From: Mycolicibacter virginiensis
Lineage (GTDB): Bacteria > Actinomycetota > Actinomycetes > Mycobacteriales > Mycobacteriaceae
Length of the DNA: 64,000 nt
NCBI RefSeq assembly: GCF_022374935.2
Contig: NZ_CP092430.2
Span: 2,108,001-2,172,000, forward strand
Direction: 5' to 3'
Numbering within the stretch: position 1 is the first letter of the stretch; each line of letters opens with the position of its first letter. Made by a program: the position numbers and the translations under genes. This document shows positions 27,398 to 35,955 of this stretch, piece after piece. The notes under the pieces were generated by a model, which saw only the letters and a program-made list of their open reading frames with translations, made no database searches and was not told the DNA's origin.

Positions 27398-28910
27398 ACG
27401 GTCGTCGCGGGTTCCGTCTCCGGAGTCGGTGGCGCGGCTTCGTGAGCGGTTCCAGCGGCGGTACCCCTCGGTGACGCCGGAGTCGGCGGTGTTGGTGGAT
27501 CGGGTTTGTGTGTCGGCGCGGGCGGAGAATCGGGCGGCGGCGGCGCAGTTGGTGGCGATCGGGGAGTTGTTCGCGCTGCGGTTGAGCTGCTGTGGTGAGA
27601 CCAAAGAGTGGGCGGTCGATACCGAGGCGGCGGTGGCTGCGGAGGTGGCGGCGGCGTTGCGGATCAGCCAGGGGCTGGCGGCTAGTCGGTTGCACTATGC
27701 CCGGGTCATGCGTGAGGAGTTGCCGCAGGTGGCCGAGGTGTTCAAGGCCGGCGATATCGATATGCGGTTGTTTCAGACGATCGTGTATCGCACCGGGTTG
27801 ATCACCGACCGGGAGTTGCTGGGGGTCGTTGATGGGCAGTTGGCGGCGCAGGTGGGTCGGTGGCCGTCGCTGACCAAGAGTCGGTTGGCGGCCAAGATCG
27901 ACAAGATCGTGGCCCAGGCCGACGCTGATGCGGTGCGCCGCCGCAAAGAACGCCAAGCCGAGCGTGAGGTCGGCTTCAGTGATCAGGAGGGCGGGATCAC
28001 CGAGATCTATGGCAGCCTGTTCACCACCGATGCCCGTGCCCTGGACAAGGCCTTGGATGCGTTGGCGGCCACGGTGTGTGAGCACGATCCCCGCACGCGT
28101 GTTCAGCGGCGTGCCGATGCGATGGGGGCGTTGGCGGCCCGCGCCGATCGGCTGGGTTGCCGCTGCGGGCGCCCGGACTGCGCGGCGGGCGGTCGGGCGG
28201 CGGCCTCGCCGGTGCTGATTCATGTGATCGCCGAGCGGGCCACCGTCGACGGGACCGGTGATGCACCGGGTTCGTTGGTCGGGGCCGATGGGCTGATCCC
28301 GCCGGAGTTGATCGCCGAGCTCGCCCGGTCGGCCCGGTTGGTGTCGTTGGTGCATCCCGGCGATGCTCCACCGGAGCCCGGTTATGTGCCGTCGAAGGCG
28401 TTGGCGGATTTTGTGCGGTGCCGGGATATGACGTGTCGCTGGCCCGGTTGTGACTGCCCGGCGCTCGACTGCGATCTGGACCATACGATTGCCTACGGTG
28501 ACGGTGGGCCCACGCATGCGTCGAATCTCAAATGTTATTGCCGTACCCATCATTTGGTGAAGACGTTTTGGGGGTGGCGGGATCAGCAGCTGCCTGATGG
28601 CACGGTGATCCTGACTTCGCCGGCGGGGTGCACGTACGTCAGCACCCCGGGCAGTTCGTGGCTGTTCCCGCACTTGTGCGCACCCACCGGGGAGCTGCCA
28701 GCACCCAAGCCACGTGTCGATGACCGCTGTGGGGATCGGACCGCGATGATGCCCCGCCGACGGCGTACCCGTGCCCAACACCGCGCGGCCCGTATCGCTA
28801 CCGAACGCAACCAGAACCGCAAAGCCCGCCAAGCCCGACGCGCCGCATTCGACGCCGTCTGGTTCCCCAAACTCGCCCCCGCCGCAGACGACGACCCACC
28901 ACCCTTCTAA
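27390..28910 (+). CDS. DUF222/HNH endonuclease (13E12 repeat family)
   Basis: The 506-residue protein has an N-terminal DUF222 domain (ending near residue 330) and a C-terminal HNH nuclease motif with paired cysteines: CRWPGCDCPALDCDLDHTIA, then CYCRTHHLVKTFWGW (about 345-393). This matches the 13E12 family found in several copies in mycobacteria and actinophages. ATG 27390 is chosen from the promoter geometry. A Cys-rich CRCGRPDCAAGG insert lies near 255. It is predicted to be SOS-induced. Biological role is unknown; no mobile-element ends are visible. It lies between polA and rpsA, adjacent genes in M. tuberculosis. Confidence 0.9.
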   Translation: MFERSSRVPSPESVARLRERFQRRYPSVTPESAVLVDRVCVSARAENRAAAAQLVAIGELFALRLSCCGETKEWAVDTEAAVAAEVAAALRISQGLAASRLHYARVMREELPQVAEVFKAGDIDMRLFQTIVYRTGLITDRELLGVVDGQLAAQVGRWPSLTKSRLAAKIDKIVAQADADAVRRRKERQAEREVGFSDQEGGITEIYGSLFTTDARALDKALDALAATVCEHDPRTRVQRRADAMGALAARADRLGCRCGRPDCAAGGRAAASPVLIHVIAERATVDGTGDAPGSLVGADGLIPPELIAELARSARLVSLVHPGDAPPEPGYVPSKALADFVRCRDMTCRWPGCDCPALDCDLDHTIAYGDGGPTHASNLKCYCRTHHLVKTFWGWRDQQLPDGTVILTSPAGCTYVSTPGSSWLFPHLCAPTGELPAPKPRVDDRCGDRTAMMPRRRRTRAQHRAARIATERNQNRKARQARRAAFDAVWFPKLAPAADDDPPPF

Positions 28911-29281
28911 CGGTGGTCAGGCGGCAGTCTGTTGGTGCAACGTAAGTCGCCAGGCGTCGCCCGCCGGGTGTACACGCTGGTGACCAGGGCAACGTAAGTG
29001 GGCTGATCTCCGCGTTGCGACGTCGAGCGATAGGTGACGATGCCAACGTCGGGCACCGGCATGAGCACGTGGATATCGCTGAGCTCAAAGGATGACCACG
29101 GCTCGCCGCCCATGGACGCGATGACGGCATCGCGGTCAAAAATCGACATGCCGCCTGGGAACACCATCGCGATGTCATCGTCGAGGACCTCCCGGTAGAA
29201 GTCCGCGGCGGCTTCACCGCGCGTCGCGAGCGCCTCCCACCCGCGTTGCTCCAGCGCAATCAGTTCTTCCGAAGTCGTCAT
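28907..29281 (-). CDS. SnoaL/DUF4440-like NTF2-fold protein, probably frameshifted at the 3' end
   Basis: The NTF2-like protein starts MTTSEELIALEQRGWEALAT and carries FYREVLDDDIAMVFPGG, typical of DUF4440 proteins. The in-frame tail RRATPGDLRCTNRLPPDHR is atypical. Adding one base to the CCC run at 28960-28962 gives RRGDAWRLTLHQQTAA and a stop at 28917-28919, which is the expected family ending. The corrected protein would be 121 residues and would no longer overlap the HNH gene. Function is unknown; the fold serves binding or isomerase roles. Confidence 0.75.
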   Translation of the reverse strand: MTTSEELIALEQRGWEALATRGEAAADFYREVLDDDIAMVFPGGMSIFDRDAVIASMGGEPWSSFELSDIHVLMPVPDVGIVTYRSTSQRGDQPTYVALVTSVYTRRATPGDLRCTNRLPPDHR

Positions 29282-29344
29282 CGACCGGCCTCCTCGCCGG
29301 TATCGACGGTACTGAAAATCCGGGTCGGCCAGCCATCAAGGCCG

Positions 29345-30310
29345 TCACGAGCCGCGGTTCAGGATCCTGGTCGCGTCCTGAACCATCTGCGCCACGATGG
29401 CACCCGCGGGCACCACGTCGTGGATGAGGCCGACGGCCTCGCCGATCAGGATGTGCGCGATGTCGAAGTCCGCCGCGGCGAGTCCGGCCTCAAAGGCGGC
29501 GATGGCCTCGGGCAGGCTGGCCAGCAAGCGGCTGTCGTCGCCGTGCCAGCTCTGCAGGAACGTGTTGACCAGCGCCCGCTCGTCGTAGTGGGCAGGCCAA
29601 TCGAGTTGTCGCACAAGGTCGTAGACGCGGGTGCGGATGGTGTCCTCGCCGCTGGCTCGGATGGCGCGCTCGTGTGCACCGGGCGACACGAGTGCCTCGG
29701 TGGCGGCCCAGAACCGCGTGCCGACCAGGACACCGTCGGCGCCCAGGGCCAGCGCCGCGGCCACCCCACGGCCGTCGGCGATACCACCGGCGGCCAGTAC
29801 GAATGTTTCCGGCGAGTGCTCGGCCACCAGGTCTACGACGGCCGGGACAAACGTCATAGTCGAGCCGCCCGACATTCCGTGGCCACCGGCCTCGGCGCCT
29901 TGGGCCACGATGGCCTTCGCGCCCGCCCGCAGCGCAGCCTGCGCCTGGTCCAGGGTCTGCACCTGGCAGATCAGCGGAACGCCCGCGTCGCGGATGTCTG
30001 CGGCGAACGCCTCGGGATCACCGAAGGACAGCATGATCGCCGCCGGGTTCCGGTTGAGTGCGACGTCGAGGACCTCCGGTGCGCGGGCCAGGCTCCAGGT
30101 GATGAATCCGCAGCCGACGCGAGCGTCGCCGGCGGCATCGAACTCGCGCTGCACCCAGTCAGGGTCGCCGTAACCCCCGCCGAGCAGACCGAGCCCACCG
30201 GCATGGGTGACCGCCGCCGCGAGCCGGCCACCGGCCGCCTGCGCCATGGGCGCCAGCATGATCGGGTGTTCGATACCGAAGAAGTCGGTGAGGCGGTTGC
30301 GCAGCGACAT
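29345..30310 (-). CDS. Nitronate monooxygenase-family flavoprotein
   Basis: The 321-residue TIM-barrel protein begins RLTDFFGIEHPIMLAPMAQA and carries GLGLLGGGYGDP, AIVAQGAEAGGHGM near residue 136 and ALGADGVLVGTRFWA near 190, the FMN-binding features of the NPD/nitronate monooxygenase family. These enzymes oxidise propionate-3-nitronate and related toxic nitronates, though many members are uncharacterised. The histidine in QGAEAGGH fits the catalytic region. It starts 18 nt after the PrsW gene on the same strand. Confidence 0.85.
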   Translation of the reverse strand: MSLRNRLTDFFGIEHPIMLAPMAQAAGGRLAAAVTHAGGLGLLGGGYGDPDWVQREFDAAGDARVGCGFITWSLARAPEVLDVALNRNPAAIMLSFGDPEAFAADIRDAGVPLICQVQTLDQAQAALRAGAKAIVAQGAEAGGHGMSGGSTMTFVPAVVDLVAEHSPETFVLAAGGIADGRGVAAALALGADGVLVGTRFWAATEALVSPGAHERAIRASGEDTIRTRVYDLVRQLDWPAHYDERALVNTFLQSWHGDDSRLLASLPEAIAAFEAGLAAADFDIAHILIGEAVGLIHDVVPAGAIVAQMVQDATRILNRGS

Positions 30311-30328
30311 CGCGAGGCCTCCTTCGGA

Positions 30329-31465
30329 TCAGCGCCGCGCCGGCAGGGGAGAGTGATACCCGGCCATCGTGTAGAGCACGGGCGCAGCCGTGCGGGCGGC
30401 CACCACCCCGTAGGCGTCCTCCTGCTGCACCTCGAACACCTCGGGATCTCCGAAGCCCCGGTCGATGCGGTCCCGGATGAACGCCAGCCGAACCACCTGG
30501 ACGGCGAACTTCTTAACCGCCTTGCCCGCGGGCCGCCCACCGATGCGGGTGGCCTCGCGGATCGCGAGCTTGCGCGTGCGGATCGATCCCAGCCAGGTCG
30601 CCTCGTTGGCGCTGATCAGGCCGCCGGCCACCATGCCGGGCAGCTTGCTGGCTACCAGCTGCTGCTCATGCCGACGGCTCAGCATGCCCAGCAGCACCAT
30701 CAGCAGGAACACCGGAACCAACCAGAACACGTAGGTCACCAGGAAGAGCTGCCCGCCTCCCATGGCCAGTGAGGCGTTCCACGAGGCGTGCATCGCCACC
30801 GCGGCCAGGTAGCCGATCAGGATCACGATGGCCTTCGACCAGAATCCGTGACGGCGCAGCGCGAAGAACACCCCGATTCCGGTCATCGTGGTGAACAGCG
30901 GGTGGGCGAACGGACCGAAGATCAGCCGGGCGATGGCCACCGCGGCCATCTTTGCCGGTGACTCGGCCGGCGCGATGTAGACGATGTCCTCCATCCAGGC
31001 GAAACCCACCGCCACGACGCCCGCATAGACCATGCAGTCGGTCAGCGAGTTCAGCGCCAGCCGTCGGCGCCCGGTCAGCATGACCAGCAGAAACAGGCCC
31101 TTCGCGGCCTCCTCGATGAACGGCGCCTGGATGGCCGCCATGTCGAAGGCCTTCGACACCAGAGGCCGTACCGTGGCGACCGAGGACCCGAAGGTCTCCA
31201 GCCCGACCGCCAGCACCACGGCCACCGATGCGCCCCACAAGAACGCCAGTTGCAACAGCCGGCGCGGCTCGGGCTCCCAGCGGTCCAGCCAGCGATAGCA
31301 CAACAGCACCACCAGCATCGACATGCTCGCCAGTACCAGCGCTGTCAGAGTTCCGCCCGGGTTTGCCGCGGTGAACAGCAGCAACAGGAACACGGTGAGG
31401 ACGGCGAGCAGGACGATCACGATGAGCGGCGCTCCGACCCTTCGCCGGTTCCGCATCTGAGGCAT
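30329..31465 (-). CDS. PrsW-family intramembrane protease
   Basis: The 378-residue protein has about eight to nine membrane segments and the PrsW/CPBP-like motifs: FIEEAAKGLFLL near 117, GFAWMEDIVYI near 155, FGPFAHPLFTTMTG near 187 and AMHASWNASLAM near 227. The conserved Glu and His residues form the presumed metal site. In Bacillus PrsW cleaves an anti-sigma factor; no anti-sigma gene is next to this one. The soluble basic C-terminus (about 285-378) is an extension. It diverges from rpsA. Confidence 0.87.
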   Translation of the reverse strand: MPQMRNRRRVGAPLIVIVLLAVLTVFLLLLFTAANPGGTLTALVLASMSMLVVLLCYRWLDRWEPEPRRLLQLAFLWGASVAVVLAVGLETFGSSVATVRPLVSKAFDMAAIQAPFIEEAAKGLFLLVMLTGRRRLALNSLTDCMVYAGVVAVGFAWMEDIVYIAPAESPAKMAAVAIARLIFGPFAHPLFTTMTGIGVFFALRRHGFWSKAIVILIGYLAAVAMHASWNASLAMGGGQLFLVTYVFWLVPVFLLMVLLGMLSRRHEQQLVASKLPGMVAGGLISANEATWLGSIRTRKLAIREATRIGGRPAGKAVKKFAVQVVRLAFIRDRIDRGFGDPEVFEVQQEDAYGVVAARTAAPVLYTMAGYHSPLPARR

Positions 31466-31525
31466 AGCGAGGGAGCGTAGTCACCGGTTTGTCCAGCGTG
31501 CAACGCGTCGAGTAGCCTCAACAGG

Positions 31526-31579
31526 TAGTCCTCGACTAGTCCTAGACCAGATCGCGGGCGACCGCATGCGCAGCATGCG
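31526..31579 (+). promoter_or_regulatory. Direct repeats and hairpin in the rpsA upstream region
   Basis: TAGTCCT occurs at 31526-31532 and 31537-31543, one helical turn apart. CGCATGC-GCA-GCATGCG (31563-31579) is a perfect 7-bp stem with a 3-nt loop. The repeats could bind a regulator and the hairpin probably lies in the rpsA leader. Confidence 0.4.
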
Positions 31580-31630
31580 TGATAACACCTGAGTCCCTAC
31601 TACGCCAAAATGTCCGGAGCAACCCAACAC

Positions 31631-33070
31631 ATGCCAAGTCCCACCGTCACCTCGCCGCAAGTAGCCGTCAACGACATCGGCTCGGCCGAGGACTTTCTCG
31701 CCGCCATCGACAAAACGATCAAGTACTTCAACGATGGCGACATCGTCGAGGGGACGATCGTCAAGGTTGACCGGGACGAGGTCCTGCTCGACATCGGTTA
31801 CAAGACCGAAGGGGTCATCCCCTCCCGCGAACTGTCCATCAAGCACGACGTCGACCCCCACGAGGTGGTGTCCGTCGGTGATGAGGTCGAGGCCCTGGTC
31901 CTGACCAAAGAGGACAAAGAGGGTCGTCTGATCCTGTCCAAGAAGCGCGCCCAGTACGAGCGCGCCTGGGGCACGATCGAAGAGCTCAAGGAGAAGGACG
32001 AGGCCGTCAAGGGCACCGTCATCGAGGTCGTCAAGGGCGGCCTGATCCTCGACATCGGCCTGCGCGGCTTCCTGCCGGCCTCGCTGGTGGAGATGCGCCG
32101 GGTCCGCGACCTGCAGCCCTACATCGGCAAAGAGATCGAAGCCAAGATCATCGAGCTGGACAAGAACCGCAACAACGTGGTGCTGTCCCGTCGTGCCTGG
32201 CTGGAGCAGACCCAGTCCGAGGTGCGCAGCGAGTTCCTCAACCAGCTGCAGAAGGGCGCCGTCCGCAAGGGTGTCGTCTCCTCGATCGTCAACTTCGGCG
32301 CGTTCGTCGACCTGGGCGGTGTGGACGGCCTGGTGCACGTCTCCGAGCTGTCCTGGAAGCACATCGACCACCCGTCCGAGGTTGTTCAGGTGGGCGACGA
32401 GGTCACCGTCGAGGTGCTCGACGTCGACATGGACCGCGAGCGGGTTTCGCTGTCGCTCAAGGCCACTCAGGAAGACCCGTGGCGCCACTTCGCCCGCACC
32501 CACGCGATCGGTCAGATCGTCCCGGGCAAGGTCACCAAGCTGGTGCCGTTCGGTGCGTTCGTCCGCGTCGAGGAGGGCATCGAGGGTCTGGTGCACATCT
32601 CCGAGCTGGCTGAGCACCACGTCGAGGTCCCGGACCAGGTTGTTGCCGTCGGCGACGACGCCATGGTCAAGGTCATCGACATCGACCTGGACCGCCGCCG
32701 GATCTCGCTGAGCCTCAAGCAGGCCAACGAGGACTACACCGAGGAGTTCGACCCCTCGAAGTACGGCATGGCCGACAGCTACGACGAGCAGGGCAACTAC
32801 ATCTTCCCCGAGGGCTTCGACGCCGAGACCAACGAGTGGATCGAAGGTTTCGACAAGCAGCGCACCGAGTGGGAGGCCCGCTACGCCGAGGCCGAGCGTC
32901 GTCACAAGATGCACACCGCGCAGATGGAGAAGTTCGCCGCTGCCGAGCACGCCGAGCCGCGCTCGGGTGCCAACGGTTCGCACCGCGACGAGGCTCCGGC
33001 CGGCGGTTCGCTGGCCAGCGACGAGCAGCTCGCCGCACTGCGGGAGAAGCTCGCCGGTAACAGCGCTTAA
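31631..33070 (+). CDS. rpsA: 30S ribosomal protein S1
   Basis: S1 binds mRNA on the 30S subunit through tandem S1 (OB-fold) domains. The 479-residue mycobacterial form has four repeats, seen as GDIVEGTIVKVDRDEVLLDI, AVKGTVIEVVKGGLILDIG, GVVSSIVNFGAFVDLGGVDG and GKVTKLVPFGAFVRVEEGIE, then a low-complexity acidic tail. ATG 31631 (MPSPTVTSPQVAVNDIG) matches the M. tuberculosis start, so the in-frame codon at 31610 is not used. RpsA has been proposed as a pyrazinoic-acid target, which is disputed. Confidence 0.97.
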   Translation: MPSPTVTSPQVAVNDIGSAEDFLAAIDKTIKYFNDGDIVEGTIVKVDRDEVLLDIGYKTEGVIPSRELSIKHDVDPHEVVSVGDEVEALVLTKEDKEGRLILSKKRAQYERAWGTIEELKEKDEAVKGTVIEVVKGGLILDIGLRGFLPASLVEMRRVRDLQPYIGKEIEAKIIELDKNRNNVVLSRRAWLEQTQSEVRSEFLNQLQKGAVRKGVVSSIVNFGAFVDLGGVDGLVHVSELSWKHIDHPSEVVQVGDEVTVEVLDVDMDRERVSLSLKATQEDPWRHFARTHAIGQIVPGKVTKLVPFGAFVRVEEGIEGLVHISELAEHHVEVPDQVVAVGDDAMVKVIDIDLDRRRISLSLKQANEDYTEEFDPSKYGMADSYDEQGNYIFPEGFDAETNEWIEGFDKQRTEWEARYAEAERRHKMHTAQMEKFAAAEHAEPRSGANGSHRDEAPAGGSLASDEQLAALREKLAGNSA

Positions 33071-33100
33071 GTCGCGCCCAAGCGTGCTGAAGGGGCGCAG

Positions 33101-34318
33101 ATGCTGCGTATCGGTCTGACCGGCGGTATCGGCGCCGGTAAGTCGACGGTGTCGGCTACCTTCAGCCGCCACGGCGGCGTCATCGTTGACGGTGACGTCA
33201 TCGCCCGTGAAGTCGTGGAGCCCGGTACCGAAGGCCTCGCCAAATTGGTCGAGGCCTTCGGGCCGGGCATCCTGCTTCCGGACGGAGCTTTGGACCGTCC
33301 GGCGCTGGCCGCGATCGCGTTCAGTGACGACGACAAGCGGGCCACCCTCAACGGCATCGTGCATCCGCTGGTGGCGCAACGCCGTTCGGAGCTGATCGCC
33401 GCAGCCGGCACGGATGCCGTGATCGTCGAGGACATTCCGCTGCTGGTCGAGTCGCAGATGGCCCCGCTTTTCCCGCTGGTGGTCGTGGTGCACGCCGAGG
33501 TAGAGACTCGGGTGGCCCGGCTGACCGAGATCCGCGGCATGTCGGAGGACGACGCGCGGGCCCGGATTGCCGCGCAGGCCACCGAGCCGCAGCGGCGCGA
33601 CGTCGCCGACGTCTGGCTGGACAACTCCGGCAGCCCGGAAGATTTGGCCGCCAAAGCACTTGAGTTGTGGGAGCAGCGCATCCTGCCGTTCGCACACAAC
33701 CTCACCACCCGACAGACGGTGCCGTCCCCGACACAGCTGATGCCGGCCGACCCGACCTGGCCGGATCAGGCGCAGCGCATCTTGGCCCGGCTGCGCACCA
33801 CCTGTGGTCACCGGGCGCTCCGCGTCGATCACATCGGATCCACCGCGGTTGCCGGACTGGACGCCAAAGACGTCATCGACGTGCAGGTCACGGTCGAATC
33901 CCTGGCGGTGGCCGACGAACTGGCCGAGGCATTGCTGGCCGCCGGATACCCACGGCGCGAAGCGATCACCGCCGACAACGGCAAGCCCGACGCCCGCAGC
34001 ACCGTCGCGGAGTTCGATCACACCGATGACCCGGCCTTGTGGCAGAAGCGGTTTCACGCCTCTGCCGACCCGGGTCGGGCCACCAATGTGCACATCCGGG
34101 TCGCGGGCTGGCCCAATCAGCAGTTCGCCCTGCTGTTTCCGGCCTGGCTGTCCGCCGACGCCGAGGCTCGGGCCGACTATCTGGCGATCAAGCGCGAGGC
34201 CGAACGCGCGGCGGTCGACGGCGACATCGACGCGTACTGCGACGTCAAGGAACCGTGGTTCGACACCGCCTACCGGCGGGCGTGGGCCTGGGCCGACGAC
34301 ACCGGGTGGCGGCCCTAG
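33101..34318 (+). CDS. coaE: Dephospho-CoA kinase CoaE fused to a GrpB (UPF0157) domain
   Basis: The first ~200 residues are dephospho-CoA kinase, the last step of CoA synthesis, with P-loop GLTGGIGAGKSTV at residues 6-18. The second part (about 205-405) is a GrpB/UPF0157 domain with DHIGSTAVAGLDAKDVIDVQ, a nucleotidyltransferase-like fold. This fusion is standard in mycobacteria (407 residues in M. tuberculosis). The GrpB half has been reported to help kinase folding. It starts 30 nt after rpsA. Confidence 0.96.
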   Translation: MLRIGLTGGIGAGKSTVSATFSRHGGVIVDGDVIAREVVEPGTEGLAKLVEAFGPGILLPDGALDRPALAAIAFSDDDKRATLNGIVHPLVAQRRSELIAAAGTDAVIVEDIPLLVESQMAPLFPLVVVVHAEVETRVARLTEIRGMSEDDARARIAAQATEPQRRDVADVWLDNSGSPEDLAAKALELWEQRILPFAHNLTTRQTVPSPTQLMPADPTWPDQAQRILARLRTTCGHRALRVDHIGSTAVAGLDAKDVIDVQVTVESLAVADELAEALLAAGYPRREAITADNGKPDARSTVAEFDHTDDPALWQKRFHASADPGRATNVHIRVAGWPNQQFALLFPAWLSADAEARADYLAIKREAERAAVDGDIDAYCDVKEPWFDTAYRRAWAWADDTGWRP

Positions 34319-34335
34319 AAGGGTTTACCGGCGCC

Positions 34336-34761
34336 CTAGGCCATGCTGCTGATCAGCGCGCCGCACAGCATCGCGCCGGTGTGGGGGTCGTTGGTGTTGC
34401 CCCAGGTGTTGACGAAGCGCTCGCTCTTGACCGTGGTGACGTCGTCGACCTTGATCTCGCAATGCACGGTCGCGGTGGTCGGGAAGCGCAGCCGGATCAC
34501 CATGCCGGCCTTGCTGGGGTCGCTCATCACGGTGTTGGCCTCGAACGGGGTTCCGAACGCATCCAGGTCCGCGCTGGAGGTCTCGGTGTCGTTGCGCATG
34601 AACGTGACCACGTTGCCGCTGGACCAGGCGTCGACCTTCGCGATGTAGGTGACATTGTGCAGCTCGTCTTCGGCGGCGGCCGGCGCTGGGATCAGCTGAC
34701 CACACCCCAGCACGGCTGCGGTGGTGGCAACGACGACACCGATTCGCAGTTTGGCGTTCAT
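34336..34761 (-). CDS. Small exported protein of unknown function
   Basis: The 141-residue precursor has an N-terminal signal (LRIGVVVATTAAVLGCGQLI). VLGC resembles a lipobox, but its -2 Leu is unusual and APAAAED downstream offers a normal signal-peptidase site, so lipidation is unclear. The mature domain contains VTYIAKVDAWSSGNVVTFMR and two further cysteines (VHCEI, GAMLCGAL) that may pair. It converges with coaE and diverges from a TetR gene. No family is recognised. Confidence 0.75.
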   Translation of the reverse strand: MNAKLRIGVVVATTAAVLGCGQLIPAPAAAEDELHNVTYIAKVDAWSSGNVVTFMRNDTETSSADLDAFGTPFEANTVMSDPSKAGMVIRLRFPTTATVHCEIKVDDVTTVKSERFVNTWGNTNDPHTGAMLCGALISSMA

Positions 34762-34849
34762 ATCAGCGGAGTTTAGCGCGGTCGGGGCAATGGCCCTCGG
34801 GCATAGTGCGCGTCACAGTCCGTGCGCCGGAGAGATCGGAATCACAAAA

Positions 34850-34883
34850 TTTGCATGGCGCGCAAAGTTTGCATTGTGTGCAA
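34850..34883. promoter_or_regulatory. Operator-like repeats upstream of the TetR-mmpS-mmpL genes
   Basis: TTTGCA occurs at 34850-34855 and 34868-34873. Two inverted repeats are seen: TTTGC/GCAAA (34850-34866) and TTGCA/TGCAA (34869-34883). The AT-rich block lies immediately before the TetR start and between divergent genes, as expected for an autoregulatory operator. Confidence 0.6.
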
Positions 34884-34893
34884 TGATTTCCGG

Positions 34894-35493
34894 GTGGATG
34901 CGCCGCAGGTCAGCTCGCTGAGAGAACGCCGGCGGCGCGAAACCGAGGCGGCCATCCACCGCGCGGCGGTCGAGTTGATCGCCGAGCAGGGCTACGACGC
35001 GGTGACCGTCCCGATGATCAGCGAGCGGGCCGGCGTCTGTGTACGCACCTTCTTCAACTATTTCCCGAACAAGGAAACGTCGGTGGTGCTGCCGTTTCCG
35101 CCGTTCGACCCGGCGCTCAGCGCCGTGGTGCGGAGTGGTCCGGGCGCAGAACGTCTGATGGCCGACGTGGCCGAACTGGTGATCAATCACATCGAGGTCC
35201 ATACCTCGAACTCGGTGGGCCTCGCGACGCTGCTGCGGATGATCTGCGAGATCCCGGAGCTGCTCCGGTTACACACCGCCGAATTGGCCGAGCTGGAAAC
35301 GCAGCTCGTCGAGCTGATCGCCCAGCGACTCCAGTTGCCCAGCGACGATCGGCGCGTCGAAGTCGTCGCCAGCGCGGTGATGGCGACGGCGAACACCGGC
35401 ATCCAGCGCTGGTCGCGCGACCCGGAGGCCGGCTCGTTGTCGGACGAGGTCCGGCGCTGTGTGAGCTTGCTGGAACCCCTGCAACACCTTTAG
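34894..35493 (+). CDS. TetR-family regulator of the mmpS-mmpL operon
   Basis: The 199-residue protein has the helix-turn-helix YDAVTVPMISERAGVCVRTF then FNYFPNKETSVV. The C-terminal domain begins near PALSAVVRSGPGAERLMADV, as in actinobacterial TetR proteins linked to efflux. GTG 34894 (VDAPQVSSLRERRRR) is chosen because upstream in-frame residues run through the operator; AATGAT at 34882-34887 may be its -10, making it leaderless. The mmpS gene follows after about 50 nt, so the three probably form one operon repressed by this protein. Confidence 0.85.
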   Translation: MDAPQVSSLRERRRRETEAAIHRAAVELIAEQGYDAVTVPMISERAGVCVRTFFNYFPNKETSVVLPFPPFDPALSAVVRSGPGAERLMADVAELVINHIEVHTSNSVGLATLLRMICEIPELLRLHTAELAELETQLVELIAQRLQLPSDDRRVEVVASAVMATANTGIQRWSRDPEAGSLSDEVRRCVSLLEPLQHL

Positions 35494-35544
35494 AGCCCCC
35501 TGGGCCAACCGCGAAAGCGAAAGGGAAAGAACATTTTTGACTTC

Positions 35545-35955
35545 GTGAAGCGCGCCTGGATTCCGATGGTCGTGGTCCTGGTGGGCACGCTGGCAGCTTT
35601 TGCGGGTTTTCGTATCCATGCGGTGATGGCGCCCAAACCCGCGTCGACCGCCTTCATCGACGAGTCCAGACCCGTGATCCCCAAAGACGTCATCTACGAA
35701 GTGTTCGGACCCGAGGGGACGGTTGGCCAGGTGAACTACCTCGACGAGAACTCGCAGCCGCAGCGCGCCGATTTCACGACCTTGCCGTGGTCGTTCACGA
35801 TCTCCACCAAGCTGACGTCCATCTTCGCCAACGTGGTCGCCCAGGGCGACAGCAGCTCGATCGGCTGCCGGATCACCGTCAACGGCGAGGTGCGCGACGA
35901 GCAGACGATCGACACCCATAACGCTCAGGTCTTCTGTCTGGTGAAGTCGGCATGA
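35545..35955 (+). CDS. MmpS-family membrane accessory protein
   Basis: The 136-residue protein has one N-terminal membrane helix (WIPMVVVLVGTLAAFAGFRI) and the periplasmic MmpS domain with IYEVFGPEGTVGQVNYLDEN, PWSFTISTKL, VVAQGDSSSIGCRITVNGE and a final FCLVKSA. It closely resembles MmpS4/MmpS5, which help MmpL transporters export siderophores and drugs. The start is uncertain: GTG 35545 is the best standard codon, though GGGAAAG sits 15 nt away and is better spaced for an ATT at 35533. It overlaps mmpL (ATGA). Confidence 0.92.
   Translation: MKRAWIPMVVVLVGTLAAFAGFRIHAVMAPKPASTAFIDESRPVIPKDVIYEVFGPEGTVGQVNYLDENSQPQRADFTTLPWSFTISTKLTSIFANVVAQGDSSSIGCRITVNGEVRDEQTIDTHNAQVFCLVKSA

Noticed and set aside
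27360..28910. Mobile element carrying the HNH/13E12 gene.
   Set aside because: No flanking inverted repeats, target duplication, integrase or tRNA gene seen at its ends.
31481..34093. 870-codon minus-strand frame opposite rpsA and coaE.
   Set aside because: It is an antisense shadow; the opposite strand carries S1 repeats and the CoaE P-loop.
34336..34761. Calling the small exported protein a lipoprotein.
   Set aside because: VLGC is a poor lipobox (Leu at -2) and a normal signal-peptidase site follows, so the type of export signal is left open.
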